DNA from: an uncultured Bacillota bacterium
GTDB taxonomy: Bacteria; Bacillota; Clostridia; Tissierellales; Tepidimicrobiaceae
DNA length: 38,648 nucleotides
Assembly: GCA_937967955.1 (NCBI GenBank)
Contig: CALBUB010000010.1
Span: forward strand, 1 to 38,648
Direction of reading: 5' to 3'
Both the position numbers and the translations under genes were made by a program. This document shows, piece by piece, positions 23,984 to 31,716 of this stretch. The notes beneath the pieces were generated by a model. The model was not told the origin of the DNA and made no database searches. It saw only the letters and a program-made list of their open reading frames with translations. The first letter of the stretch is position 1. Every line of letters starts with the position of its first letter.

Positions 23984-24301
23984 ATGATTGAGTTAAACAA
24001 AGAAAACTTTGAAGAGGAAGTATTAAAGGCAGAAGGACCAGTATTAGTAGACTTTTGGGGACCAACTTGTGAACCATGTAAAGCATTAATGCCACATATT
24101 GAAGCCTTAGAAGAAAAGTATGGAGATAAGGTTAAATTCTGTTCATTAGACATTACAAAGGCTAGAAGGCTAGCTATAAAGCAAAAAGTACTAGGTTTGC
24201 CAGCAATTATCATATATAAAGATGGAGAACAAGTAGATAGGGTAGCAGAAGCAGAAGCCACAGCAGAATCAGTAGAAGAAATGATTAAAAAACACATATA
24301 A
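23984..24301 (+). CDS. trxA: Thioredoxin with variant active site (glycine reductase-associated)
   Basis: A 105-residue thioredoxin. The active site is C29-E-P-C32 in DFWGPTCEPCKAL, instead of the usual WCGPC. The tryptophan before the first cysteine is Thr and the Gly between the cysteines is Glu. The cis-proline LPAII region is normal. Glycine reductase-linked thioredoxins of clostridia are known for non-canonical active sites, and the operon position between trxB and grdE supports a dedicated role in reducing GrdA. It starts 43 bases after trxB behind AAAAGGAGG. A strong hairpin follows the stop. Confidence 0.93.
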   Translation: MIELNKENFEEEVLKAEGPVLVDFWGPTCEPCKALMPHIEALEEKYGDKVKFCSLDITKARRLAIKQKVLGLPAIIIYKDGEQVDRVAEAEATAESVEEMIKKHI

Positions 24302-24305
24302 AGTT

Positions 24306-24353
24306 TCTAATTCTGGGTTTCCTGGATAAGGCCAGGATACCCCGGATTTTAGA
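24306..24353 (+). other. Intercistronic stem-loop between trxA and grdE
   Basis: TCTAA pairs with TTAGA on the outside, GGGT with ACCC in the middle, and CCTGG with CCAGG at the tip. No T-run follows. It lies just upstream of the GAGGAGG site of grdE. It could be a processing or stability element separating the low-abundance reductase genes from the abundant Grd subunits. Confidence 0.6.
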
Positions 24354-24385
24354 TATACTTTTAATTATTAGAGGAGGTGAACTAT

Positions 24386-25672
24386 ATGCGTCTTGAATTG
24401 GGTAAAGTGTTTATTAAAGACGTTCAATTTGGTCCTGAGACTAAAGTAGAAAATGGGATCTTATATGTAAACAAAGAAGAATTAATTTCCTTAATTAGAG
24501 AAGACGACAACCTAAAAGAAGTAGATATTGAAATTGCAAGGCCTGGCGAAAGTGTAAGAATTACTCCTGTTAAGGATGTAATTGAGCCAAGGGTAAAGGT
24601 TGAAGGTCCTGGAGGTATATTCCCAGGTGTACTTTCCAAGGTTGATACTGTTGGCTCTGGAAAGACACATGTTCTTAAAGGTTGTGCAGTAGTTACAACA
24701 GGTAAGATTGTAGGTTTCCAAGAAGGAATTATAGATATGACAGGGCCAGGAGCAGAATATACTCCTTTTTCTAAAACAAACAACGTAGTATTAATATGTG
24801 AACCAGTTGAAGGCTTAAAGCAACATGATCATGAAAGAGCAGTTAGACTTGCTGGTTTAAAGGCAGCAGCTTATCTAGGGGAAGCAGCTAGAAATATCAC
24901 ACCTGATGAAGTAGAAGTTTATGAAACCCTTCCATTATTAGAAAGTGTGACAAAATATCCTGACCTACCTAAAGTAGCTTATGTACTAATGCTTCAATCC
25001 CAAGGATTACTACATGATACCTATGTATATGGAGTAGATGCAAAAGAAATAGTTCCTACATTTATATATCCAACAGAAGTAATGGATGGAGCTATTATAA
25101 GTGGTAACTGTGTATCAGCTTGTGATAAAAACACTACCTTCCACCACCTAAATAATCCAGTAATAGAAGATTTATTTGCAAAACATGGAAAAGAAATTAA
25201 CTTCGTAGGAGTAGTTATAACTAACGAAAATGTATACCTAGCAGATAAGGAAAGATCATCCAACTGGACAGCAAAATTAGTAGAATATCTAGGTGTAGAC
25301 GGAGTAATAATATCACAAGAAGGCTTTGGTAACCCAGATACAGACTTGATAATGAACTGCAAGAAGATAGAGCAAAAAGGCATAAAAACAGTTATCATAA
25401 CAGACGAATACGCAGGAAGGGATGGTGCAAGTCAATCCTTGGCTGATGCTGATCCACTTGCTAATGCAGTAGTAACAGGTGGAAATGCAAATGAAGTAAT
25501 TGAGTTGCCACCTATGGATAAGATAATAGGTCATATTGACGTTGTAGATATTATAGCTGGAGGCTCAGAAGGCAGCTTAAGAGAAGATGGAAGTATAGTA
25601 GTAGAACTCCAAGCTATAACTGGAGCAACTAATGAATTAGGCTTTAACAAGATGTCTGCTAAAGGCTATTAA
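24386..25672 (+). CDS. grdE: Glycine reductase component B, proprotein GrdE
   Basis: A 428-residue proprotein that is cleaved into the two smaller subunits of protein B, which binds glycine. The cleavage site is the Asn-Cys pair in IISGNCVSACDKNT, with Cys at residue 242. In the known family, cleavage there leaves a pyruvoyl group on the new N-terminus that forms a Schiff base with glycine. The protein otherwise matches GrdE throughout (GPGGIFPGVL, DMTGPGAEYTPFSKT, TDEYAGRDGASQSLADADPL). I use ATG 24386 because GAGGAGGTGA sits just before; an upstream GTG at 24377 lies in that site. Confidence 0.95.
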   Translation: MRLELGKVFIKDVQFGPETKVENGILYVNKEELISLIREDDNLKEVDIEIARPGESVRITPVKDVIEPRVKVEGPGGIFPGVLSKVDTVGSGKTHVLKGCAVVTTGKIVGFQEGIIDMTGPGAEYTPFSKTNNVVLICEPVEGLKQHDHERAVRLAGLKAAAYLGEAARNITPDEVEVYETLPLLESVTKYPDLPKVAYVLMLQSQGLLHDTYVYGVDAKEIVPTFIYPTEVMDGAIISGNCVSACDKNTTFHHLNNPVIEDLFAKHGKEINFVGVVITNENVYLADKERSSNWTAKLVEYLGVDGVIISQEGFGNPDTDLIMNCKKIEQKGIKTVIITDEYAGRDGASQSLADADPLANAVVTGGNANEVIELPPMDKIIGHIDVVDIIAGGSEGSLREDGSIVVELQAITGATNELGFNKMSAKGY

Positions 25673-25731
25673 TTAGATAATCAATTATTAAAAATAAATT
25701 ATATAAATAACAAAAGAAAGGAGTGTAGTTG

Positions 25732-26211
25732 ATGTCAATATTTGATGCTAACAAAAAAGTAATAATCATTGGCGATAGAGATGGTATACCAGCACCAGCT
25801 ATCGAAGAATGTGTTAAAACAACTGACGCTGAAGTAGTATTCTCATCAACTGAATGTTTTGTCTGAACTGCTGCAGGAGCAATGGACCTAGAAAATCAAA
25901 AGAGGGTTAAAGAATTAACAGAAAAATATGGTGCTGAAAATATAGTAGTTATAATTGGTGGAGCTGAAGCAGAAGCTGCAGGCTTAGCAGCTGAAACTGT
26001 TACAGCAGGAGACCCTACTTTTGCAGGTCCATTGGCAGGAGTCCAGTTAGGACTTAGAGTATATCATGCAGTAGAACCAGAATTTAAAGAGGCTGTAGAT
26101 CCAGCTGTTTATGATGAACAAATAGGCATGATGGAAATGGTATTAGACGTAGATGAAATAGTAGAAGAAGTAAAAAGTATTAGGGACGAATATTGTAAAT
26201 TTAAAGATTAA
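25732..26211 (+). CDS. grdA: Glycine reductase complex selenoprotein A
   Basis: A 159-residue protein with an in-frame TGA at 25864-25866 that must be read as selenocysteine, U45, in the motif C42-F-V-U-T-A-A-G-A. GrdA takes the carboxymethyl group from protein B onto its selenium, then forms a selenide-sulfide with the nearby cysteine while releasing a ketene-like unit to protein C. The thioredoxin system resets it. The reading frame is continuous on both sides of the TGA and the C-terminal part matches GrdA (GGAEAEAAGLAAETVTAGDP). ATG 25732 follows AAAGGAG. Automatic callers will start this gene too late at 25882. Confidence 0.95.
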
Positions 26212-26248
26212 TTCCCTGAGCATTTAAAAAATAGAGAGGGGGGAAACA

Positions 26249-27559
26249 ATGGGGAAAATTAGAGTTGTTCATTATATAAACCAATTCTTTGCCGGAATAG
26301 GTGGAGAAGAAAAAGCTGATTACAAACCAGAAATAAGAGAAGGAATAGTTGGACCAGGTATGGCTTTAAATGCACAATTTAAAGGAGAAGCAGAAATAGT
26401 AGCAACAGTAATTTGTGGAGACAGCTATTTCAACGAAAATGTGGAAGAAGCAAAAAAAGCCATATTAGAAATGGTTAAAAAATATAATCCAGACTTGTTT
26501 ATAGCAGGTCCCGCTTTCAATGCTGGTAGGTATGGAGTTGCCTGTGCAACTATAACTGATGCTGTACAAAATGAGCTAGGAATTCCAGCTTTAACTGCCA
26601 TGTATGAAGAAAACCCTGGAGTAGATATGTTCAAAAAGAGCATATACATTGTATCAACAAAGAACAGTGCTGCAGGCATGAGAGATGCAGTCAAAAAGAT
26701 GGCTCCATTAGCTTTAAAGCTAGCTAAGGGAGAAGAGATAGGTTCTCCAGAAGAAGAAAATTACTTCCCAAGAGGAATTAGAAAGAACTTCTTTACAGAT
26801 AAAAGAGGCTCTGAAAGAGCAGTTGAAATGCTTCTAAGGAAGCTTAAAGGAGAAGAGTTTGAGACTGAGTACCCAATGCCTGACTTTGATAGGGTACAAC
26901 CAAATCCACCAGTTAAAGATATAACTAAGGCCACAATTGCCCTAGTTACTTCTGGCGGTATTGTTCCTAAAGGAAATCCAGATCACATTGAATCCTCCTC
27001 TGCTTCTAAGTATGGTAAGTATGATATAGACAAATCCAATGATTTAACAGAAGAGGATCATCAAACTGCCCATGGTGGATACGACCCAGTATATGCTAAT
27101 GAAGATCCAGATAGAGTTCTACCAGTAGACGTATTAAGGGAAATGGAAAAGGATGGTAAGATTGGAAAACTCCACAGATACTTCTACACTACAGTAGGTA
27201 ATGGTACATCAGTTGCCAATGCTAAAAAGTTTGGAGAAGCAATTGGTAAAGAGTTAGTAGCTGACGGAGTAGATGCAGTTATACTAACTTCCACCTGAGG
27301 TACCTGTACACGTTGCGGTGCAACAATGGTAAAAGAAATTGAACGTGCAGGTCTACCTGTAGTTCACATGTGCACTGTAGTACCAATTTCATTAACAGTA
27401 GGAGCAAATAGAATTGTTCCAACTATTGCTATACCTCACCCATTAGGAAATCCAAGCTTAGATCCTGAAGAAGAAAAAGAACTAAGAAGGAAGTTAGTTG
27501 AAAAAGCATTAAAGGCTCTACAAACAGAAGTAGAAGAGCAAACAGTATTTGAAGATTAG
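26249..27559 (+). CDS. grdB: Glycine reductase component B selenoprotein subunit GrdB
   Basis: A 436-residue protein with selenocysteine U350 encoded by TGA 27296-27298, in the context T-S-T-U-G-T-C-T-R-C-G-A-T-M. The part before (VVHYINQFFAGIGGEEKADY, VGPGMALNAQF) and after (RAGLPVVHMCTVVPISLTVG, IPHPLGNPSLDPEEE) are both typical GrdB, so the TGA is read through. GrdB gives glycine reductase its substrate specificity and its selenium attacks the activated glycine. ATG 26249 is behind AGGGGGG. Standard callers would split it into 349- and 77-codon pieces. A short hairpin just after the TGA may be its SECIS element. Confidence 0.95.
27301..27331 (+). other. Candidate bacterial SECIS hairpin in grdB
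   Basis: Two bases after the grdB UGA, TACC (27301) can pair with GGTA (27328), and GTTGC (27312-27316) with GCAAC (27320-27324) around a GGT loop. A G-U-containing loop at the tip of a short stem about 18 bases from the UGA is what bacterial SelB needs. The structure is within the coding sequence and is only inferred. Confidence 0.5.
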
Positions 27560-27565
27560 GTAAAT

Positions 27566-27606
27566 TGTAATGGAATGGGTGATAGAAAATCATCCATTCC
27601 ATTACA
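27566..27606 (+). other. Intercistronic stem-loop between grdB and grdC
   Basis: An 18-bp stem (27566-27583 with 27589-27606, one G-U pair) has an AGAAA loop and no T-run. It begins a few bases after the grdB stop. It is too strong to be chance and probably protects or delimits mRNA segments, or lets part of the transcription stop. Confidence 0.7.
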
Positions 27607-27641
27607 GCTCAATATAAAATATTAATATCGGAGGTGGCCAC

Positions 27642-29180
27642 ATGAATTATGCTGTAGTTAAAGGCACAAGTTACGTTCTAGTGCATACAAAAGATATGGT
27701 GATTAACAATGGGACAACTCAAACTACAGAGAAAGTAATCAATCCAGATTCAGAATATTTAAAGAAGTTACCCGAACATTTGCGTGATTTCGATGAAGCT
27801 GTAAAGTACTTGCCAAACCAAGTTTATATAGGAAATTATAAGCCAGAAGATTTAAGAAACCATCCTCAGCCCTGGTATGAAAATCCTGTAGAAAATGCAG
27901 ATAGGAATGGAAAATTCGGAGAGATAATGCCTGAAGATGAATTTATTGGACTAATGAAGATTGTAGATACTTTTGACTTAGTAAAATTGACAGGAGAGTT
28001 CACCAATGAAATAAAAGCAAAATTAGAAGCCCATCCCCTAATTAAAGAAGATTTAATTGCCAGATTAGGAACTGGAGAAAGTATAGAAACTATTGAAAGA
28101 TTGATAAAGGAAGAAGAGGCAGAACCTTTAATAACAGATGGAAAAGTAGTTGGTTGTGTAAAGAGAGCCCATGATGTAGACCAAAACTTAAATGCCCATG
28201 TCTTATTCGAAAACCTGGTAGCAAAAGCTTCCGGAGTATTAGCAGGCTTACATTTAATAGATAAAAACAATATAGATCCTGATGAAGTAGATTATGTTGT
28301 AGAATGTTCAGAAGAAGCCTGTGGAGACATGAACCAAAGAGGTGGAGGAAATTTTGCTAAAGCTATTGCTGAGATGGTAGGCTTTAAGAATGCTACTGGT
28401 TCTGACACAAGGGGCTTCTGTGCTGCACCAACTCATGCATTAATTGTGGCTGCATCATTAGTTCAATCAGGAGCTGCTAAAAATGTAGTTGTAATTGCTG
28501 GTGGTTCAACTGCAAAATTAGGTATGAATGGAAAGAGCCATGTTGATAAGAATATGCCCATACTTGAAGATGTAGTAGGAGGCTTTGCAGTTTTAGTAGG
28601 AGAAAACGATGGAGTTAACCCTATATTAAGAACTGATCTAATTGGTAAGCACACTGTAGGAACTGGTTCTTCACCACAAGCTGTTATGGGTGCATTAGTT
28701 ACTACACCATTGGATAAGGCAGGCTTAAAGATTACTGATATAGATAAGTATTCAGTAGAGATGCAAAACCCTGAAATAACAAAACCTGCAGGAGCTGGAG
28801 ATGTACCAACTTCTAACTACAAGATGATTGGTGCATTAGGAGTAATGAGAAAGGATATTGAAAGAGCTCAAATAAATGAATTTATAGAAAAACATGGTAT
28901 GCCAGGCTGGGCACCAACCCAAGGACACATTCCTTCAGGAGTACCTTATGTAGGCTTTGCTAGAGAAGAAATATTAGAAGGCAATATGGAAAGAGCTATG
29001 ATAGTTGGCAAAGGTAGCTTATTCCTAGGTAGAATGACAAACCTATTCGATGGAGTTTCAATTATTATTGAAAAGAACCCAGGCAAAGTAGAAGAAGAAA
29101 AAGGTGTATCAGAAGAAGAAGTTAAGAAATTAGTAGCCGAAGCTATGAGGGATTTTGCTTCCCATCTACTTCAGGATTAG
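27642..29180 (+). CDS. grdC: Glycine/sarcosine/betaine reductase component C, beta subunit
   Basis: A 512-residue protein of the FabH-like fold that with GrdD forms protein C. This complex takes the acetyl unit from selenoprotein A and releases acetyl phosphate. Family segments include VHTKDMVINNG, YLKKLPEHLRDFDEAV, VECSEEACGDMNQRGGGNFAK, TRGFCAAPTHALIVAA (a likely active-site Cys), AGGSTAKLGMNGKSH and GMPGWAPTQGHIPSGVPYVG. ATG 27642 follows GGAGGTGG. It directly follows grdB after a hairpin and precedes grdD by 10 bases. Confidence 0.95.
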   Translation: MNYAVVKGTSYVLVHTKDMVINNGTTQTTEKVINPDSEYLKKLPEHLRDFDEAVKYLPNQVYIGNYKPEDLRNHPQPWYENPVENADRNGKFGEIMPEDEFIGLMKIVDTFDLVKLTGEFTNEIKAKLEAHPLIKEDLIARLGTGESIETIERLIKEEEAEPLITDGKVVGCVKRAHDVDQNLNAHVLFENLVAKASGVLAGLHLIDKNNIDPDEVDYVVECSEEACGDMNQRGGGNFAKAIAEMVGFKNATGSDTRGFCAAPTHALIVAASLVQSGAAKNVVVIAGGSTAKLGMNGKSHVDKNMPILEDVVGGFAVLVGENDGVNPILRTDLIGKHTVGTGSSPQAVMGALVTTPLDKAGLKITDIDKYSVEMQNPEITKPAGAGDVPTSNYKMIGALGVMRKDIERAQINEFIEKHGMPGWAPTQGHIPSGVPYVGFAREEILEGNMERAMIVGKGSLFLGRMTNLFDGVSIIIEKNPGKVEEEKGVSEEEVKKLVAEAMRDFASHLLQD

Positions 29181-29190
29181 AGGTGATAAA

Positions 29191-30372
29191 ATGGCAGAAA
29201 ATAATGTAAGAAAGATGATTGGGAAAGTCTTTAATGATATAGCTGATGCAATAGAAACAGGACAATTTGGACAAAAAGTAAGAGTTGGTATTACAACATT
29301 TGGTAGTGAACATGGTGTAGAAAATGTTGTAGAAGGAGCAGAATTAGCCCAAGGAAGAGACCCATCAATAGAAGTAGTACTAATTGGACCAAAAGTCGAT
29401 TCAAAACTAACACAAGTAGTAGTGGAATCAGAAGATGAAGGCTATAAGAAGATGGAAGAGATGCTAGATAGTAAAGAATTAGATGCCTGCGTTACAATGC
29501 ATTATAATTTCCCTATTGGAGTATCAACTGTTGGTAGAGTAGTTACTCCAGGAAGAGGAAAAGAAATGATAATAGCTACCACCACAGGAACCTCATCACC
29601 ACACAGGGTAGAAGCTATGGTGAAGAATGGAATATATGGCATTATAACTGCTAAGGCTTTAGGTATTGAAAAGCCCACTGTTGGTATATTAAATGTTGAT
29701 GGTGCTAGACAAGTTGAACGCATATATAACGAACTGAGAAATAGAGGCTATGAAATAAACCTTACTGAATCTATAAGAGCAGATGGCGGAAGTGTTATGA
29801 GGGGTAACGACCTGCTAGCTGGAGTACCAGATGTAATGGTAACTGATACTTTAACTGGAAATATCCTTATAAAAGTATTTTCATCTTATACAACTGGTGG
29901 AAGTTATGAGTCTTTAGGATATGGTTATGGTCCAGGAATAGGAGAAGGCTATGAAAGGACTATACTCATAATTTCTAGAGCTTCAGGAGCCCCTGTTATA
30001 GCCAATGCCATAAGCTATGGTGCAAGTGTGGTAAGAGGAAACATAAATAAGATTGCCAAAGAAGAATTTGAAAAAGTCAATAAAGCTGGATTAAAAGAAA
30101 TACTAGAAAGCTTAACAAAAGAGACTAAGCAAGCTGTAGAAGAAGAGGAAGTTGAAGCACCACCTAAGGAAATTGTAACAGAAAGCATTGCAGGTATTGA
30201 TATTATGGACTTAGAAGATGCAGTAAAGGTTCTATGGAAAGAAGGCATCTATGCTGAAAGTGGAATGGGGTGTACTGGTCCAGTAATAATGGTAAATGAA
30301 GAAAAACTGTCTAAAGCCGTGGAAGTATTAATAAAGGCAGGCTATGTAGCGGATCAGTCTAATATATGCTAA
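29191..30372 (+). CDS. grdD: Glycine/sarcosine/betaine reductase component C, alpha subunit
   Basis: A 393-residue protein, PlsX-like in fold, forming the catalytic part of protein C. It cleaves the acetyl intermediate with phosphate to give acetyl phosphate, which acetate kinase can turn into ATP. Typical parts are VRVGITTFGSEHGVENVVEGAELA, GYGYGPGIGEGYERT, and near the end AESGMGCTGPVIMVNEEKL with C361 as the likely catalytic Cys. ATG 29191 follows AGAGGTGAT, 10 bases after grdC; an earlier in-frame start would overlap grdC. A strong terminator closes the operon. Confidence 0.95.
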   Translation: MAENNVRKMIGKVFNDIADAIETGQFGQKVRVGITTFGSEHGVENVVEGAELAQGRDPSIEVVLIGPKVDSKLTQVVVESEDEGYKKMEEMLDSKELDACVTMHYNFPIGVSTVGRVVTPGRGKEMIIATTTGTSSPHRVEAMVKNGIYGIITAKALGIEKPTVGILNVDGARQVERIYNELRNRGYEINLTESIRADGGSVMRGNDLLAGVPDVMVTDTLTGNILIKVFSSYTTGGSYESLGYGYGPGIGEGYERTILIISRASGAPVIANAISYGASVVRGNINKIAKEEFEKVNKAGLKEILESLTKETKQAVEEEEVEAPPKEIVTESIAGIDIMDLEDAVKVLWKEGIYAESGMGCTGPVIMVNEEKLSKAVEVLIKAGYVADQSNIC

Positions 30373-30414
30373 TAAAAAACACTCCAAATAACTTTATTTG
30401 GAGTGTTTTTTATT
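30371..30414. terminator. Terminator of the glycine reductase operon
   Basis: A perfect 20-bp stem (core ACACTCCAAATA / TATTTGGAGTGT) with A-run and T-run flanks directly follows the grdD stop. Confidence 0.93.
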
Positions 30415-30434
30415 TTTTGTCCAGTCTTTATAGA

Positions 30435-30463
30435 TTGAAAACTAAGAAAAAATATTATATAAT
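30435..30463 (+). promoter_or_regulatory. Promoter of the BMP transporter operon
   Basis: TTGAAA (30435-30440) and TATAAT (30458-30463) are 17 bases apart. The resulting leader is about 90 bases and contains two inverted repeats, GTATTC...GAATAC near 30464 and a larger one from 30491. Confidence 0.6.
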
Positions 30464-30490
30464 GTATTCGCATGGAGAATACTATAGTAT

Positions 30491-30530
30491 AGCCTATATA
30501 TATAAGTATACGTTATACTTATATATGGCT
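30491..30530 (+). repeat. Inverted repeat in the leader of the BMP transporter operon
   Basis: AGCC pairs with GGCT at the base and ATATATAAGTATA with TATACTTATATAT above a three-base bulge, with loop CGT. It lies between promoter and start codon. It has no T-run and does not match the purine riboswitch core, so it may be an operator or an mRNA stability element. Confidence 0.5.
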
Positions 30531-30559
30531 TAAATTTATAAAAGAAAGGGGAGTCTTTA

Positions 30560-31648
30560 ATGAAAAAGAGGTTATTAGCCTTACTTTTGGCCGGAGTACT
30601 TATTTTTGGCCTAGTTGGCTGCTCAGGTTCCAGTGAAACGCCTACAGATGAAACAAACGGAACAGAAACTGAAAATGGTGAACAAGCCCAAACTAACCAA
30701 CCACTAAAAGTGGGAATGGTTACAGATGAGGGTGGAGTACATGACCAATCCTTTAACCAATCAGCATGGGAAGGTTTACAAAGGGCAGAAGAAGAATTAG
30801 GAATTGAAGCTTCCTATGTAGAATCAAAACAAGATGGTGATTTTGCACCAAACTTAGAAACATTGTTAGATTCAGGTAATGATTTAATCTGGGGTATAGG
30901 ATTTAAATTAGCTGATGCTATTTTAGATGCGGCTAAAAACAATCCAGATCAAAAATATGCAATTGTAGACCACAGCTATGGAGATGAAACTCCAGATAAT
31001 GTGGTATGTGTAATGTTTAAACAAGAACAACCATCCTTCCTAGTTGGATACATAGCAGCTCATATGACTGAAACCAATAATGTAGGTTTCGTTGGAGGAA
31101 TCGCAGGAGATATAATCTGGGCTTTTGACTATGGTTTCCATGCAGGAGTTCAGTATGGTGCTAAGGAGTTAGGAAAAGAGATTACTATTCAAAGACAATA
31201 TGCTGAATCTTTCTCAGATGTTGCTAAGGGTAAAGCTATAGCTCAACAAATGTATCAGCAAGGTGCAGACATAGTATTCCATGCAGCAGGCGATGTTGGT
31301 ACAGGAGTTATAGAAGCTGCTAAAGAACAAGGAAAATGGGCAATTGGCGTAGATAGAGACCAAAACTATCTTGCACCTGACAATGTTTTAACATCAGCTA
31401 TGAAGCGTGTAGATGTTGGAGTTTTCAATGTAGTTCAAGAACTAGTTAATGGAAACTTCCCAGGAGGAGAAACTATTACTTATGGTTTAGAACATGGTGG
31501 AGCAGTTGACATTGCACCTACATCCGATAAGCACGTTCCACAAGAAATACTTGATAAAGTAGAAGAATTGAAGCAAATGATAATAAATGGAGAACTAGAA
31601 ATACCATATAACGAAGAAACTTATGAAGAATTTTTAAAGACATTATAG
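30560..31648 (+). CDS. BMP/PnrA-family substrate-binding lipoprotein
   Basis: A 362-residue lipoprotein. The signal MKKRLLALLLAGVLIFGLVG ends in a lipobox with Cys at residue 21. A Ser/Thr/Glu-rich linker of about 25 residues follows, then the BMP domain: KVGMVTDEGGVHDQSFNQSA at the start, ENLETLL and IGFKLADAIL in the middle, VGFVGGIAGDIIW, and IGVDRDQNYLAPDNVLTSAM. Proteins of this family bind purine nucleosides and present them to the ABC permease. The following genes encode an ATPase and two permeases of the matching type. ATG 30560 follows AAAGGGGAG. Confidence 0.93.
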   Translation: MKKRLLALLLAGVLIFGLVGCSGSSETPTDETNGTETENGEQAQTNQPLKVGMVTDEGGVHDQSFNQSAWEGLQRAEEELGIEASYVESKQDGDFAPNLETLLDSGNDLIWGIGFKLADAILDAAKNNPDQKYAIVDHSYGDETPDNVVCVMFKQEQPSFLVGYIAAHMTETNNVGFVGGIAGDIIWAFDYGFHAGVQYGAKELGKEITIQRQYAESFSDVAKGKAIAQQMYQQGADIVFHAAGDVGTGVIEAAKEQGKWAIGVDRDQNYLAPDNVLTSAMKRVDVGVFNVVQELVNGNFPGGETITYGLEHGGAVDIAPTSDKHVPQEILDKVEELKQMIINGELEIPYNEETYEEFLKTL

Positions 31649-31656
31649 TATCTAAG

Positions 31657-31691
31657 TTTAAGCAGCTCGGGGGAAACCTGGGCTGCTTAAA
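31657..31691 (+). other. Intercistronic stem-loop after the binding-protein gene
   Basis: TTTAAGCAGC (31657-31666) pairs with GCTGCTTAAA (31682-31691), with a G-rich inner stem and a GGAAA loop. No T-run follows. Such hairpins commonly protect the upstream part of the message, giving more binding protein than transporter. Confidence 0.65.
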
Positions 31692-31716
31692 TATCAAATG
31701 AACAGGAGGAATCCTA

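Noticed and set aside
25864..27298. The two internal TGA codons in grdA and grdB as nonsense mutations or pseudogenes
   Set aside because: Both lie at the known selenocysteine positions with intact flanking motifs, in an operon that is otherwise complete.
30464..30559. A purine riboswitch in the leader of the nucleoside transporter
   Set aside because: The conserved junction and loop bases of the purine aptamer are not present; only simple inverted repeats are seen.
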